The notes below the pieces were generated by a model. That model did no database searches, was not told the origin of the DNA, and saw only the letters and a list, made by a program, of their open reading frames with translations. This document shows, one piece after another, positions 1-9,604 of a stretch of DNA of 64,000 bases. The DNA is taken from NCBI GenBank assembly GCA_026315105.1, contig CM048746.1, positions 642,003,398 to 642,067,397 on the forward strand. The letters are read 5' to 3'. Position 1 is the stretch's first letter; every line of letters begins with the position of its first letter. Position numbers and translations under genes: made by a program. The stretch comes from Locusta migratoria. Its lineage: Eukaryota; Arthropoda; Insecta; Orthoptera; Acrididae.

Positions 1-166
1 AAAACGTAGGTTTGTGTTAAAAAACATACTTCCGTGCATTTTTTATGGTTTGTATCAACCAATTACACCAGCCCCTCACCTCTCGTTCGGTCTGTGGAAT
101 CGGTTCGTCCGTATGTGGTGTGGTTTACGAAATATATCCAGCGGTAATGTTAGGTGACTTACCCTG
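1..166. mobile_element. Right-hand part of a TACAGGG-ended terminal-inverted-repeat element, cut by the window edge
   Basis: The segment ends in ACCCTG followed by TA at 167-168, the outer end of a Tc1/mariner-type TIR (TACAGGGTAAGTCACC on the other strand). Its first 30 bases (GTTTGTGTTAAAAAACAT) resemble 35070-35100 inside the foldback element at 34770-35245, so the two are probably distantly related. No transposase is visible. The left end lies outside the window, so length and strand cannot be set. Confidence 0.4.
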
Positions 167-172
167 TATACA

Positions 173-1805
173 ATAACGTTACTCAACACGGCGTCCAAGA
201 CTTACTAAGGAACTTCTAATAACTAACGAGCAATTTAACCAACTGGAATACTTTACCACAACGACTGGGCATGATCAAGATGGAAAGATGCGCTGCGACC
301 CGTGCCAACGCGAATGGTCATCGCCAATAAACCATAAAGAGCATACGGTCCCCACACCGGGATGTAACACATGCACTTAAAACCGAAATTCGGAGTGGTG
401 TACACATAGCTCCTCGAGAGTTGCAGAAGCTCCACAAGACACCATGGCCGCTGTTCTAACTGTCAACATTATACTCCCCTGCTCTCTCGCCTCACACGTG
501 ACCCTTCTAGCTCGGCCCCCAGAGAGCTGGACCCAACGAACCGATTTCGTTTCCATTTCAGGAGTGAGATAAACGCAATCTCTGGAACTGGAAACTGATC
601 TCCTGTAAAATGTAAGGCAAAAACTTTCGGAGAGTTACAGTTAGGAACGTCTACATTTCCTACGTAAGAACAATGGTAAATGTTCATTTGCTCAAAATCA
701 GAAATTTCAAAAAAGTCCTCACAGATTGCGTTCAAGTTTTGGCACGAAGTAGCAATAGATTTTGCACATGTTTATAGTCCTCATTGGAACGCCATTCGGT
801 ACATGTGTAATATATATCTAATATATAGAGAACGTTGTATCTTCGACGGCATATAAAATTTTATACATGACAGATTAATTTCTTCCGTTTCGTGCAGCTT
901 CTTAGATCGTTGTATGGTTCTAAGAACATTGGTATGAGACAATTCCCTATATTATGTATTTCTGTATTTTAGTTTCCCCGAAAGACGAACATTCAAAATA
1001 TCGTTGCAAAAAATAAAAAGGAAGAATTTCTCCCCTGTTAAGTATTCAAAATTGTACTCTAAACATTTTCCAGGTAGAGTGTTTTCATAGGAAAAGATTC
1101 GGAAATGCTTCATTGAAGCGTGATTCTGCAGCAACATTTTTTTATTTCCCACAGTATCTGTTGACGAAAGTTTCATCAACAAAATAGCCAACAAAACGGA
1201 TTTATGAAGTGCCGTTATGTGTTTATATGACGATACTTATGATTTTATTTTCAAGTTTTTTTCAAAGAGAACGGGGAAAACGTAAATCATGAGGGATCTC
1301 AGCTACAACACTGAAAATCAAAATACTCTCGATCTTAGCAGGTTTAAACCAACTTCGTCCAAGCTATCACTTTTTAAGGCGTTTATACAAATATTATTAT
1401 TATTTTTTTTTAATACTACTGAAGGTTGTGTGGGTGTAGCTATAGTCCGCGTCATGTAGGAGGGCGCCCCAGTTTTCAGCTGTGCTGCACATCCGCCTCT
1501 ATTACCGCACTGGCAGCCAATGATATTAATTCTGTAGGCGCCTGGCTGGCTGCGAGTTACGCAATGTTTCTCCCTCAAGCTCAACTGTTGGCGCTCGGAC
1601 GTAGCTCCTCCCTCCCACGCATCCCCTATTAGCCGAAGCATTAGGAAGAATTATTACGCGAAAACAAAAAATATGAGCGTATAGGAAATTAAATTTCAAA
1701 TAGAGTTTCTATTTAATGAAAGTCGAGCCGAGATAAAAAAAATAAATAAATAAAAATACCAAAAATATTATCAAAATTGCATAAAACGATTTTCCTTAAA
1801 TAGAT
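173..1805. other. No gene or clear repeat recognised
   Basis: AT-rich sequence with short chance reading frames only. There is a T tract near 1395-1410 and a slightly GC-richer patch at 1430-1630. I see no family signature, paired inverted ends or target duplication. Confidence 0.5.
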
Positions 1806-2211
1806 AAAAAAATTCAAATATTTGTAAATCTGTGGGACTCAACTGCTCGGTTATTAGGCCCTAGGCTTACAGACTACTTAAACTAAATTAAACTGCCGGC
1901 CGCGGTGGCCGAGGGGACTGAGGCGCTCCTGTCACGGTCTGCACGGCCACTGCGGTCGGGGGCTCGAATCCCCCATAGGGCATGGATATTTTTGCCGTCC
2001 TTAGTCTTAGCTAGTTCATAAGTTGTTTGTAAGCTTAGGGACTGGGTAGTTAAGTCCCATAAGCTATACAAACATTTGAACATTTTTAAATTAAACTAAC
2101 CTAAGGACAATACACACACCCAGGCTGCAGGGAAGAGTCAAACCTCCAACGGTGAGCAACCGCACGCTCCGCAGCGGGGTGCCTTAGACCGCTCGGCTAC
2201 TCCACTGCGGC
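1806..2211 (-). mobile_element. SINE type B (tRNA-derived), split by a SINE type A insertion
   Basis: Read on the minus strand, the tRNA-like head lies at the right end (2211 leftward). It shows box A AGTAGCCGAGCGGTCTAA and a T-arm near 2133-2150. The body and the TTTACAAATATTTGAA tail lie at 1806-1870. The element is interrupted at 1895-2087 by a plus-strand SINE A. The interrupted target AAATTAAACT is present on both sides (1885-1894 and 2088-2097), which proves the order of insertion. Confidence 0.85.
1895..2087 (+). mobile_element. SINE type A (class II tRNA-like head), full copy
   Basis: Starts GCCGGCCGCGGTGGCCGAGG (box A-like, Leu/Ser tRNA style) and has a box B-like GGCTCGAATCCC. The body reads GTTTGTAAGCTTAGGGACTG and the tail is ACATTTGAACATTTTT. 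A perfect 10-bp target duplication AAATTAAACT flanks it. A small deletion removes the usual ATGACCCC part of the body. Confidence 0.9.
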
Positions 2212-3067
2212 AATTAATAAAAAAGGATAAATCCGTTGGAGAAATGTAAAACAGAAAATTATAGGGCTGAATATTATCTATCTATTGCATTTTTTGTACC
2301 TATCGATTGATTTATAACTATTCGAGATATATCGAAAAAACCCTTAAAAATCGTTAAAACTATATTCCTTATAACTCGTCAATGTTCACGATTCCAAACA
2401 TTATTTGCCAGAAGTATAGGACGAAATAATTCAAAAAGTATTTTTCGAAAAACTTAAAAATATTTTTTATCTTCGAGATATATTATTATTATTATTAATT
2501 ATTATTTTTTACAAAAATTGCCGTCTAAAAAATTGGATTGAGTTGCTCAGGGGACCGACCTAGGGTAACGGTTACTGGACTGTTTTATTAGTGAAGAGTT
2601 GCAATATCATGCTATTAAATAAATTTTTGTATTTTGTGAATTATAAGTATCAAAGAATGACTTTGGAGAACTTGCACATTTTCGAGCCTGTTTTCTTCAA
2701 CTGTCTATTTCTATTTTTATTTTTGAAAGGAACTGTTGAAGAAATATATTGTCCTGTTTCATTAAAGTAAAAATTCTATTTAAAATTCAACTTCCTATAT
2801 GCTCATTTTTTTTTGTTATCAGGTAAATTTTTTAGCAAATTAATCATTACGCTGTCACAGAATGCTTGGACTATATCGCTCCGTCTCTGCGCGGAAGCGC
2901 TTTCCTACATGAGGCCAACTATAGCGAAGTAATAACACTCGAAATACACTCAGCACTATAGGGGCTATTGCGCGCTGTCTGAATACCTTGACGTGTCTTG
3001 AGTGCAGGAGATCTTGCTGAGGGAATACTCGTTCTGCAGATACTAATACTCATTTGGTAGATATCTA
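2212..3067. other. No gene recognised
   Basis: AT-rich DNA with a short TTA/ATT microsatellite near 2483-2510. Nothing here matches the element families found elsewhere in the window. Confidence 0.5.
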
Positions 3068-3164
3068 CAGGGTGAAAAGTATTTAAAGCAACAAACTCTG
3101 GGAGGTTGTCGGGGACACCAAAACAAATATTTTTTCCTAATGTCATTTTTTCCTATGAGGAGTA

Positions 3165-3493
3165 TTTAAACAACGCATGTTGTTCCAACATGACAGGGCG
3201 CCGGTACATTTCATTCCTCATGTTCGTCGATTCCCACAAACGTGCATTGGCAGAGGTGGTCCCGCACCATGGCCTGCTCGATCCCCCTCTGGACGTTTTT
3301 GTGTGAGGAGAGATGCACAACGTTGTTTACGCAACTCCTGGTTTACGCAACTATCTGGTTGCCCGGATAGTAGCAGCAGCAGGAACAATTCAGGATTCTC
3401 CAGAGGTTTTTGCCCGTGTCAGATAGTACGTGATCCGACGGTGTAACCTTTTTTTACGTGTCAATGAAGGGATTTTTGAAAATCTACTGTAAT
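3165..3493 (+). pseudogene. Mariner-superfamily transposase C-terminal relic
   Basis: Conceptual translation across frames gives FQHDRAPVHFIPHVRRF, then GRGGPAPWPARSP, then a broken stretch resembling VYATPV...ARIVAAAGTIQDSPEVFARVR, and ends ..ENLL. In this IS630/Tc1/mariner relative the D of QHD and the aspartate after WPARSP belong to the DDE/D catalytic set. The second aspartate context is destroyed (SPSGRF). The N-terminal DNA-binding half is missing and at least two frameshifts are present. A related relic lies at 45880-46400. Confidence 0.65.
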
Positions 3494-3554
3494 TGAAATT
3501 GGGTTGTGTTATTGTATTGTCTCCTGGTAATAAAAAAATGGAAAAGTGTTTGTT

Positions 3555-4733
3555 GGTTTAATTAATTTGGCGCCAGAGAAATCTTCCTCTACCGCCGATG
3601 GGATATTTTTGTCCCGTGGCAATATTTAAATCCCTCCCGATCCTTTAATTGTTTCAGGACTGTTAATTTTTCTTACCCTAGTCCATTTCTAAATGAAAGT
3701 CATCGCTATGAGTTACGTAGTTTTCGAGAAGAAAACAACAAATACCGAAAATCGCCGAGGGGACATTTTTGTCCCTTTACATTCACTATACGTTGCCGAT
3801 TACTATACACTGTTAGAGGTTTTTACTGTTGTCTGCTGCTACAATGCTGACGTGGAGCAATGAGTAAAAATTTCTATACATATAGGCGACAGGAAGTAGT
3901 ACAACATGGCTCATCGGCGTGGTCTCTCAGATGAGCAGCTGTTAGCGTTTCTAAAAATTATTGAAGATCAACCCGAAGGGGAATATGTAGATGGTATTTC
4001 AATCGATTTTGATTATGATGCAACGGAGAACTCGAGTGAATCAGAGAGCAGTGATGAACATTCTGATAAATGTCCGCAAGGGCAGAGAAGTGAAAAAGGT
4101 TTGAAATAAAAAGTTTCTGAGTTCATATATTTTTGTTTCCTCGTTTATCATTGCTGCTGTTATCATTCCATGAATTACTTTCTTTTTACTGATCTCAAAG
4201 TGCCGCCTCATGCAAAGGGCAATCACGTCATTAGGATCAAAGATATGGCGACAGAGATTTTTCTGCCACAGTGGTTCGTGGTAGTGTTGCCAGACATACT
4301 ATGACTGACATTCTACAAGGTAGCATTAGTGAGTAGTTTACATCTACAAACAAAGGCAATTATCATTCAGGTAACGCAAAGATGAGCCATATGCAATCAA
4401 AAGAGCGGTATAAATAAGGTAAAAGATGCTTAGGTGAAGAAAATATCATTTTGAACTGAAAACTTCATGCTATGGCTGGATTTCTATTTTAAAAATTTGA
4501 TTTCTTTATGACATAATGAACAATTTTAAAGTATTTCCATACTGTAGTCGTTTTGAATTAAATTGTATCTAGCACGTTTGCACTTAATATTTAGAATAAA
4601 AACAATATAACAGACGATCAGAGTGAATATCTCTTACAGAAATACCCGTCCCTTAAAATTAAGAGATGAGGATCAAACAGTAACGCATCGATCTGAAATG
4701 GGACACTATTGTCCCGTTGGCGGTTTTAAGGTG
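3555..4733 (+). mobile_element. Probable piggyBac-like element relic
   Basis: Near the left side is ACCGCCGATGGGATATTTTT followed by GTCCC. Near the right side the reverse complement reads ACCGCCAACGGGACAATAGT followed by GTCCC, so the two form subterminal inverted repeats. The right side is followed by TTAA (4734-4737), the piggyBac target. The left boundary is less sharp; TTAATTAA occurs at about 3557. The enclosed 67-codon frame resembles a piggyBac N-terminus. No DDD catalytic core remains, so this would be a non-autonomous deletion derivative. Confidence 0.45.
3906..4109 (+). pseudogene. N-terminal fragment of a piggyBac-like transposase
   Basis: A 67-codon frame opens MAHRRGLSDEQLLAFL and continues into an acidic, serine-rich stretch (ENSSESESSDEHSD). 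A short basic start followed by an R-x-GLSDEELL-like helix and an acidic tail is typical of piggyBac-derived transposase N-termini. The frame stops at TAA long before any catalytic domain; family proteins are about 550-600 residues. The short subterminal inverted repeats around it support the assignment. It could be a chance frame, but the amino-acid pattern makes that less likely. Confidence 0.45.
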
Positions 4734-4780
4734 TTAAAAACTTTGGCGGTCAAGTGTTGAATACTATTTAATAATTACTA

Positions 4781-5341
4781 TTACTTCACACTTAAATTGG
4801 AAAGAACACGTAGATAATGACGTGGGAAAGGCAAACCAGAGACTGCTTTTTATTGGCAGAACCCTTAAAACATGCAACAGAACTACAAAAGAAACTACAT
4901 ACACTACGCTTCTCCGTCCATTTTTGGAGTATTGGTACCCAGTGTGGGATCCTTATCAAGTGGGTTTGACGGAGGACATCGAAAGAGTCCAGAGAAGTGC
5001 AGCTCGTTTCCTATTGTCACGATACAGGGGAGACAGCGTTACGGAAATGATACAGGATCTGGGATGGGAATCATTACAGCAACGGCGCTTATCGCTTCGG
5101 CGTGGGCTACTTACGAAACTCCAATCGCCAACTTTCTCCTCCGAATGCGCAAATATATATTGTTGACTCCCACTTACATAGGTAGAAATGATCATGAGAA
5201 TAAAATACGAGAAATCGGAGCTCGAACGGAGAGATTCAGGTGTTCTTTCTTCCCGTGCGCTATTCGAGAATGGAATGGGAGATAAATAGTATGTGGTTCT
5301 ATGACCCCTCTACCAGGCACTTAAATGTGATTTGCAGAGTA
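4781..5341 (+). mobile_element. CR1-group LINE family a, 5'-truncated 3' end
   Basis: Covers the last part of the reverse transcriptase ORF and the 3' UTR. Translation gives GKANQRLLFIGRTLKT, then LRPFLEYWYPVWDPYQVGL, EDIERVQRSAARFLLSRY and, after a frameshift near 5160, FRCSFFPCAIREWNGR. The 3' UTR ends with the family signature CTACCAGGCACTTAAATGTG and TTTGCAGAGTATC. The same family occurs at 6843-7203, 22255-23378, 29785-31178, 40590-41032 and 60591-62232. 5' truncation is normal for LINE insertions. Confidence 0.8.
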
Positions 5342-5450
5342 TCCCATGTAAATACCCCTCATAAGAAAAAATGACAATAGGGAAAAATTTTCTTTTGATG
5401 TCCCCTACAATATCTCAGAGTTTGTCGGTTGAAATACTATTCCCCCTGTA

Positions 5451-6329
5451 TACTACATGGAAGGCAACGACGATGCAGCTGTTATTGGTCTTGGCCATAG
5501 CACGTGGGATCCTATACGCCTTGTTTATTTTTAACGACGAACGAAGTGGACCAGTAACTAGCTGTTTTTGTTCTGGTGGTCTCATTCCACGACTTGTGAC
5601 GAGGCACTTAGCGTACTACCCAGAAACGTTACTCTGGACCGGTGTTTCCAGATGGCAGAGAGAGAAAATACCTACAGTCTCACAAAAATTTACCTACGTT
5701 TTCCCTACTTTATCCCTACCGCGTCATTAATGCCCCCTACATCAGGGTCGTAGCCAGGATTTGGGTCCGTGAGGGGCTGAAATCAGGATTCCAGCCAGCA
5801 GAGGTTAACCAGTTGATTAATGTGACAGGTTACAATTTTGAAAAACTTAAAAATAAATATTTGGCATCATATTTCACTTGCTAGATATGTTTTTCCATTG
5901 AGTGATCGTTACTGATTTATGAAGTACAGTGTAGATTATGCCGCGCATTCCAAGTGATCTGTTACTAGAGAATTACTGATTTATCGATATGACAAGGGTA
6001 CATCAAGAACCTGTCAACCACAGAGAGGAACAGCATTAATTAGTTTCCCCAAATATGCCGCTAATGCCGAGTGCACTGTTACACGAGGATAACTGATTTA
6101 TTGACCGCACAAGGATACGCGGAGACACTATCAACCATATAGTAGGAACAGCAGTAATTATTTAGTTCAAAGTCAGCACCAAAAAAGATGTCCGTCATTC
6201 TGCATGATTCGACTTTCATAGAGTAATGCTCCTAGCGCTTTGTTCATTTATAACGTTGGCTGTCGCTAATATTTTAGCGTTTTCTTGTCGGAATCTTCTC
6301 ATTTACAAGTACTGACTAGTATATCGTCC
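5451..6329. other. No gene recognised
   Basis: Overlapping short frames at 5370-5884 on the plus strand show no family motif, and part of them covers the mariner terminal repeat. The rest is unassigned AT-rich sequence with two loosely similar stretches (ATTACTGATTTATCGA at about 5970 and ATAACTGATTTATTGA at about 6088). Confidence 0.4.
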
Positions 6330-6511
6330 AAAATGTTCAAATGTTTGTAAATCTATCGGACCAAACTGCGTAGTCATCAGTCCGTAGCTTACAAACTACT
6401 TAAATCTAGGTAACACACACCCATGCCCCAGGAAGGACTCGAACCTCCACGGCGAGAAACCGCGCGCTCCGCAGCGAGACGCTTTAGACCGCTCGGCTAC
6501 TCCACCGCGGC
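6330..6511 (-). mobile_element. SINE type B, full copy
   Basis: Minus-strand head GCCGCGGTGGAGTAGCCGAG (right end), box B GGTTCGAGTCC, and tail TTTACAAACATTTGAACATT (left end). Near-perfect target duplication: TATATCGTCC at 6320-6329 and TACATCGTCC at 6515-6524. Confidence 0.85.
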
Positions 6512-6524
6512 AACTACATCGTCC

Positions 6525-6842
6525 TGACGTAAATAAATAACAGTCTAGTCAAGGTAATAAAACGTCTTTCGTTCATGGAAACAATAAATTTTCCTTGTGC
6601 TGATATTTTCTAATACTATTTCAAAACAAACTCTCCATTCCACTGATATACATTGAAATTATCATATTTCGCATCAATTTTAATGTCTGAAACTAAGTTT
6701 TCAAATTAATATCGTTTACTATGAACAAAAAACAACTATGCCGTCTAAAATATCATTGGCTACTTCGAACTTTGCCACAACTAGTCGGCTTCATTCCCAC
6801 GCGCTGACAACTGATCTGTTGCTAGCATTACCCGCTAGGCAT
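6525..6842. other. No feature recognised
   Basis: AT-rich spacer between a SINE and a LINE 3' end. No motif seen. Confidence 0.4.
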
Positions 6843-7203
6843 GTGTCTACATCTACATCTACATAGATACTCTGCAAATCACATTCAAGTGCCTGGCAGA
6901 GGGTTCATTAACCACTTTCATAATTTTTCTCTACCGTTCCATTCTCTAATAGCGCGCGGGAAGAAAGAACACCTAAATCGTTCCGTTTTCGATCTGATTT
7001 CTCTTATTTTATTAGGATGGTCATGTCTCCCTAAGTAGGTGGGTGCTAGCAAAATATTTTCACATTCAGAACTAAAAGTCGGTGATTGAAGCTTCGCAAA
7101 CAGATCACACCGAAATGAATAACGTCTTTCTTTTAATGATTTCCACCCCAATTCATACAACATTTCCGTGACGCTTTCCCCCCAGTAACAAAACGAGCCG
7201 AGT
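6843..7203 (-). mobile_element. CR1-group LINE family a, 3' end
   Basis: Minus-strand translation gives GESVTEMLYELGWKSLKERR, FAKLQSPTFSSECENILLAP and ERFRCSFFPRAIREWNGREK, followed by the 3' UTR (TTTGCAGAGTATCTATGTAG). This is the C-terminal reverse-transcriptase tail of family a with the frame intact over about 90 codons. It stops abruptly at about 7203 where unrelated DNA begins. A further upstream piece of the same family is at 7620-7715. Confidence 0.8.
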
Positions 7204-7619
7204 AGGAAGACCGACACAGGAATAAAGGTAGCACGCTTGTGCAGGTACGGAGGTGAGCAGCCAGTGGGACAGCAGAAACTAGAAACACTAGAGTAAATTA
7301 GAACGAGATATATTTTGCACAGAATTTATACAATACTTAACTTTCACATAGCTCAGTACTGCAGAATGCTGATACATAGTTGAGCTAGAGGCCTGCCTAG
7401 TGCCTATCCGATAGCCAAGTCTTCACTGGTGCCTATCTGATTCCTAAGTGTTAACTGGTTCCTATCTCAGTCCCAAGTGAACGATGTCGTTCAGTGGTGG
7501 CCACGAGCGGAGTTTTAGCAGAGGGCGCTCGTGGCTGACGTCTTAAGAACGCCGCGCCGTGCGTGCATGGCGGCGCGCGGCAAAAGTAGGTGGCGCGCAC
7601 TTTGGACTTGTGCGACACG
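7204..7619. other. Unidentified DNA between two pieces of one LINE family, holding a 29-bp triplicate
   Basis: Three consecutive 29-bp units occur at 7397-7425, 7426-7454 and 7455-7483 (pattern CTGGTGCCTATCTGATTCCT). They are followed by a GC-richer stretch with GGCGCTCGTGGCTGACGTC. The segment lies where about 200 bp of LINE sequence would be expected between the flanking pieces. It might be an LTR or another insertion with a deletion. No paired ends or target duplication were found. Confidence 0.35.
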
Positions 7620-7715
7620 ACATTCTCTCCAGTCGAAGTTGTTCGTAATTGTAACTCCTAGGTATTTGGTTGAATCTACGACCTTAATGTTTGATTTATC
7701 GCGTATCGGCGATTG
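7620..7715 (-). mobile_element. CR1-group LINE family a, short internal fragment
   Basis: The sequence TAACTCCTAGGTATTTGGTT followed by GAATCTACGACCTTAATGTT matches the region at 22820-22870 in the 22-kb copy. There it encodes the residues NLKVVNSTKYLGVT of the reverse transcriptase. Only about 95 bp survive. Confidence 0.6.
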
Positions 7716-7839
7716 TAAAATTTTACCGAAGTACCTACGCGTTGGGGACTTTTGGATGAAGATTCCCTACACGATGTTATTGCTTGAAAATACCTACGTG
7801 TAGTGAAATTTCCCTACGTCTGACAACACTGCTGTGGAC

Positions 7840-8330
7840 AAACCCACCGGTCGTCCGTCAGGTACCTGGCAGGGGGGACACGATCACTGTGCAGGAAAGA
7901 GCGCCGCTATCGATAGCGACTCGATCGCCGGGGCCCGGCGGCTTAATTTGACTAATGACGCGGCCCTCGCAGGCTCCAAACTTGGCCAGCACGCGCCGCT
8001 CTGCTCTTCCGGCCGGCAGAAGCGGCGCGCGATATAAAGTAATTACTTAAAACTTGCCGCCGCGCCGCGCTCGCCTGCCGCACTTCCGCTGCAGGGCCGC
8101 CAACTTGGCGGCCAACTTGTATCGGCGCGGGCAGTCAATATTAATCAGCCCATGCAAAATGAGTACGGTGGCCGTCCTGTGCGCCGTCAAGTTGCGGGCT
8201 CGGGACAAGGTGCGCCGAATTAGCGTCTAGTCCGCACGGCCGACCCCGGTGCCGCCCAAACTCGTTTTTCGATAACAGAAAGTAGGCTGTACGACGTAGC
8301 GGGCTAACAAGTTTTTTTCCCTGCCCTTGC
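7840..8330. other. CpG-rich single-copy-looking island
   Basis: Markedly GC- and CpG-rich compared with surroundings, with many GGCGCG/CGCCGC strings and no SINE, LINE or transposon signature. Within it AATATTAATCAGCCCATGCA resembles homeodomain/POU-type binding sites (TAATCA, ATGCAAAA). It could be a promoter, first-exon or enhancer island. No coding frame has convincing features. Confidence 0.4.
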
Positions 8331-8435
8331 ACGATTATTAAGGGGGAAAGTTCCTGAGAAGCACAATTTACCGAATGAACGACATCTCCAATTTCGAGCC
8401 GGCCGCGGTGGCCGAGGGGATCGCGGCACGCCAGT

Positions 8436-8626
8436 TCAAATGTTTGTAGAACTTATGGGACTTAACTAAGGGGTCATCAGTCCCTAAGCTTACAAACTAC
8501 TTATGAACTACCTAACACTAAGGACGGCACAAATATCCATGCCCGAGGGGGGGATTCGAACTCCCGACTGTAGTGGTCGTGCAGACCGTGACTGAAGCGC
8601 CTCAGCCCCCTCGGCCACCGCGGCAG
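8436..8626 (-). mobile_element. SINE type A inserted in reverse orientation into another SINE A
   Basis: The head CCGCGGTGGCCGAGGG is at the right end and the tail CAAACATTTGAA at the left end. It is flanked by a perfect 13-bp duplication of host SINE sequence GCGGCACGCCAGT. Because host and guest are the same family in opposite orientation, the region can fold into a long hairpin. Confidence 0.9.
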
Positions 8627-8740
8627 GCGGCACGCCAGTCACGGTCTGCACGACCACTACAGTCGGGAGTTCGAATCCCCCCCTCGGGCATGGATATTTG
8701 TGCCGTCCTTAGTGTTATAGTGTTAGCTAGTTCATAAGTA

Positions 8741-9527
8741 ACTTCCTGGCAGATTAAAAATTGTTTGCCGGAACCGGGACTCGAAACTGGGACCTTTGCC
8801 TTTCGCGGGCAAGTGCACTGCCGACTGTGCTATCCCGACACGACTCACTATGCCGCCTCACAACTTTACTTCCGCCAGTACCTCGCCTCCTACTTTCCAA
8901 ACTTGACAAAAGCTCTCCTGCGAACCAAGGTTCGAGTCCCGGTTCCGGCACACTATTTTAATCTAAAAAAATGTTTGTAAATCTATCGGACCAAACTGCC
9001 TGGTCAACAGTCCGTAACTTAAAAAGTACTTAAACCTAGGTAAGCTAACCTAAGGACAAACACACACACCCATGGCCCAGGGAGGACTCGAACCTCCACG
9101 GCGAGCAACCGCGCGCTCCGCAGCGAGACGCTTTACAACGTTCGGCTACTCCACCGCGGCAATTTCAATCTGCCAGGAAGTTTCATGTCAGCGCACACTC
9201 CGCTGCAGAGTGAAGGTTTCATTCTGGAAACATCCCTTAGGCTGTGGCTAAGCCATGTCTCCACGATATCCTTTCTTCCAGGAGTGCTAGTCTTGCATGG
9301 TTCGCAGGAGAGCTTCTGTGAAATTTGGAAAGTAGAAGGCGAGGTACTGGCGGAATTAAAGTTGTGAGGCGGCATCGTGAGTCGAGTCGGGGTAGCAAAG
9401 TCGGTGGTGCGCTTGCCCGCGAAAGGCAAAAGTCCCAGGTTCGAGTCCCGGTTCCGGCACACAATTTTAATCTGCCAGGAAGTTTCATATCAGCGCACAC
9501 TCCACAGCAGAGTGAAAGTTTCATTCT
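8741..9527. mobile_element. Two-headed tRNA-like repeat (type C), full copy
   Basis: Opens ACTTCCTGGCAGATTAAAAA. On the minus strand a tRNA-like segment follows (T-arm GGGACTCGAAACTGGG read in reverse at about 8775-8795, CCTTTCGCGGGCAAGTGC anticodon-arm region), and then a spacer. At 9395-9462 there is a plus-strand tRNA-like segment (GGTTCGAGTCCCGGTTCCGG). It ends GAAAGTTTCATTCT. A partial third T-arm (8928-8950) follows the first spacer. The two modules face each other across a shared spacer (TACTTTCCAAA and its complement), so the element is an inverted dimer. Its 12-bp target duplication lies in the host SINE. A SINE B interrupts it. Confidence 0.75.
8965..9160 (-). mobile_element. SINE type B inside the type C repeat
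   Basis: Head GCCGCGGTGGAGTAGCCGAA is at the right end, box B GGTTCGAGTCC sits at about 9090, and tail TTTACAAACATTTTT is at the left end. The flanks (ATTTTAATCT and AATTTCAATCT) are a slightly decayed target duplication of type C sequence. Confidence 0.8.
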
Positions 9528-9604
9528 AGTTCATAAATAGTTTGTAAATTTAGGGACTGATGACCCCGTAGTTAAGTCCCAAAGCTGTTTGAACACTTTT
9601 TCCA

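Larger units (their letters stand above)
3068..5448 (+). mobile_element. Mariner-like element shell with about 105-bp inverted ends, interrupted by other elements
   Basis: The left end at 3068 starts CAGGGTGAAAAGTATTTAAA and continues through GTCGGGGACACCAAAACAAA. The same sequence appears in reverse complement at about 5342-5448, ending CCCCTG. Both outer ends abut TA (3066-3067 and 5449-5450), the Tc1/mariner target site. Between them lie a matching transposase relic (3165-3493), a piggyBac relic (about 3555-4733) and a LINE 3' fragment (4781-5341). The simplest reading is one old mariner-like element that took later insertions. Two independent terminal relics facing each other is the alternative. 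Confidence 0.6.
8398..9603 (+). mobile_element. SINE type A broken by three later insertions
   Basis: Pieces of one plus-strand SINE A lie at 8398-8435 (head), 8640-8740 (T-arm and body, GGAGTTCGAATCCC) and 9528-9603 (AGTTTGTAAATTTAGGGACT and tail). The gaps are a minus-strand SINE A (8436-8626) and a two-headed tRNA-like repeat (8741-9527) that itself carries a SINE B. Duplicated targets GCGGCACGCCAGT (8423-8435, 8627-8639) and AGTTCATAAGTA/AGTTCATAAATA (8729-8740, 9528-9539) mark each insertion. Confidence 0.85.

Noticed and set aside
1895..1985. Genuine tRNA-Leu/Ser genes at the many GGTTCGAATCC sites
   Set aside because: Each lies in a SINE with the same body, tail and target duplications. 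Acceptor stems do not pair properly.
5371..5884. Three overlapping plus-strand frames as a small gene
   Set aside because: They begin in the mariner terminal repeat and have no recognisable domain.
7204..7619. Solo LTR
   Set aside because: No TG...CA ends, polyadenylation layout or target duplication could be set; left as unidentified.
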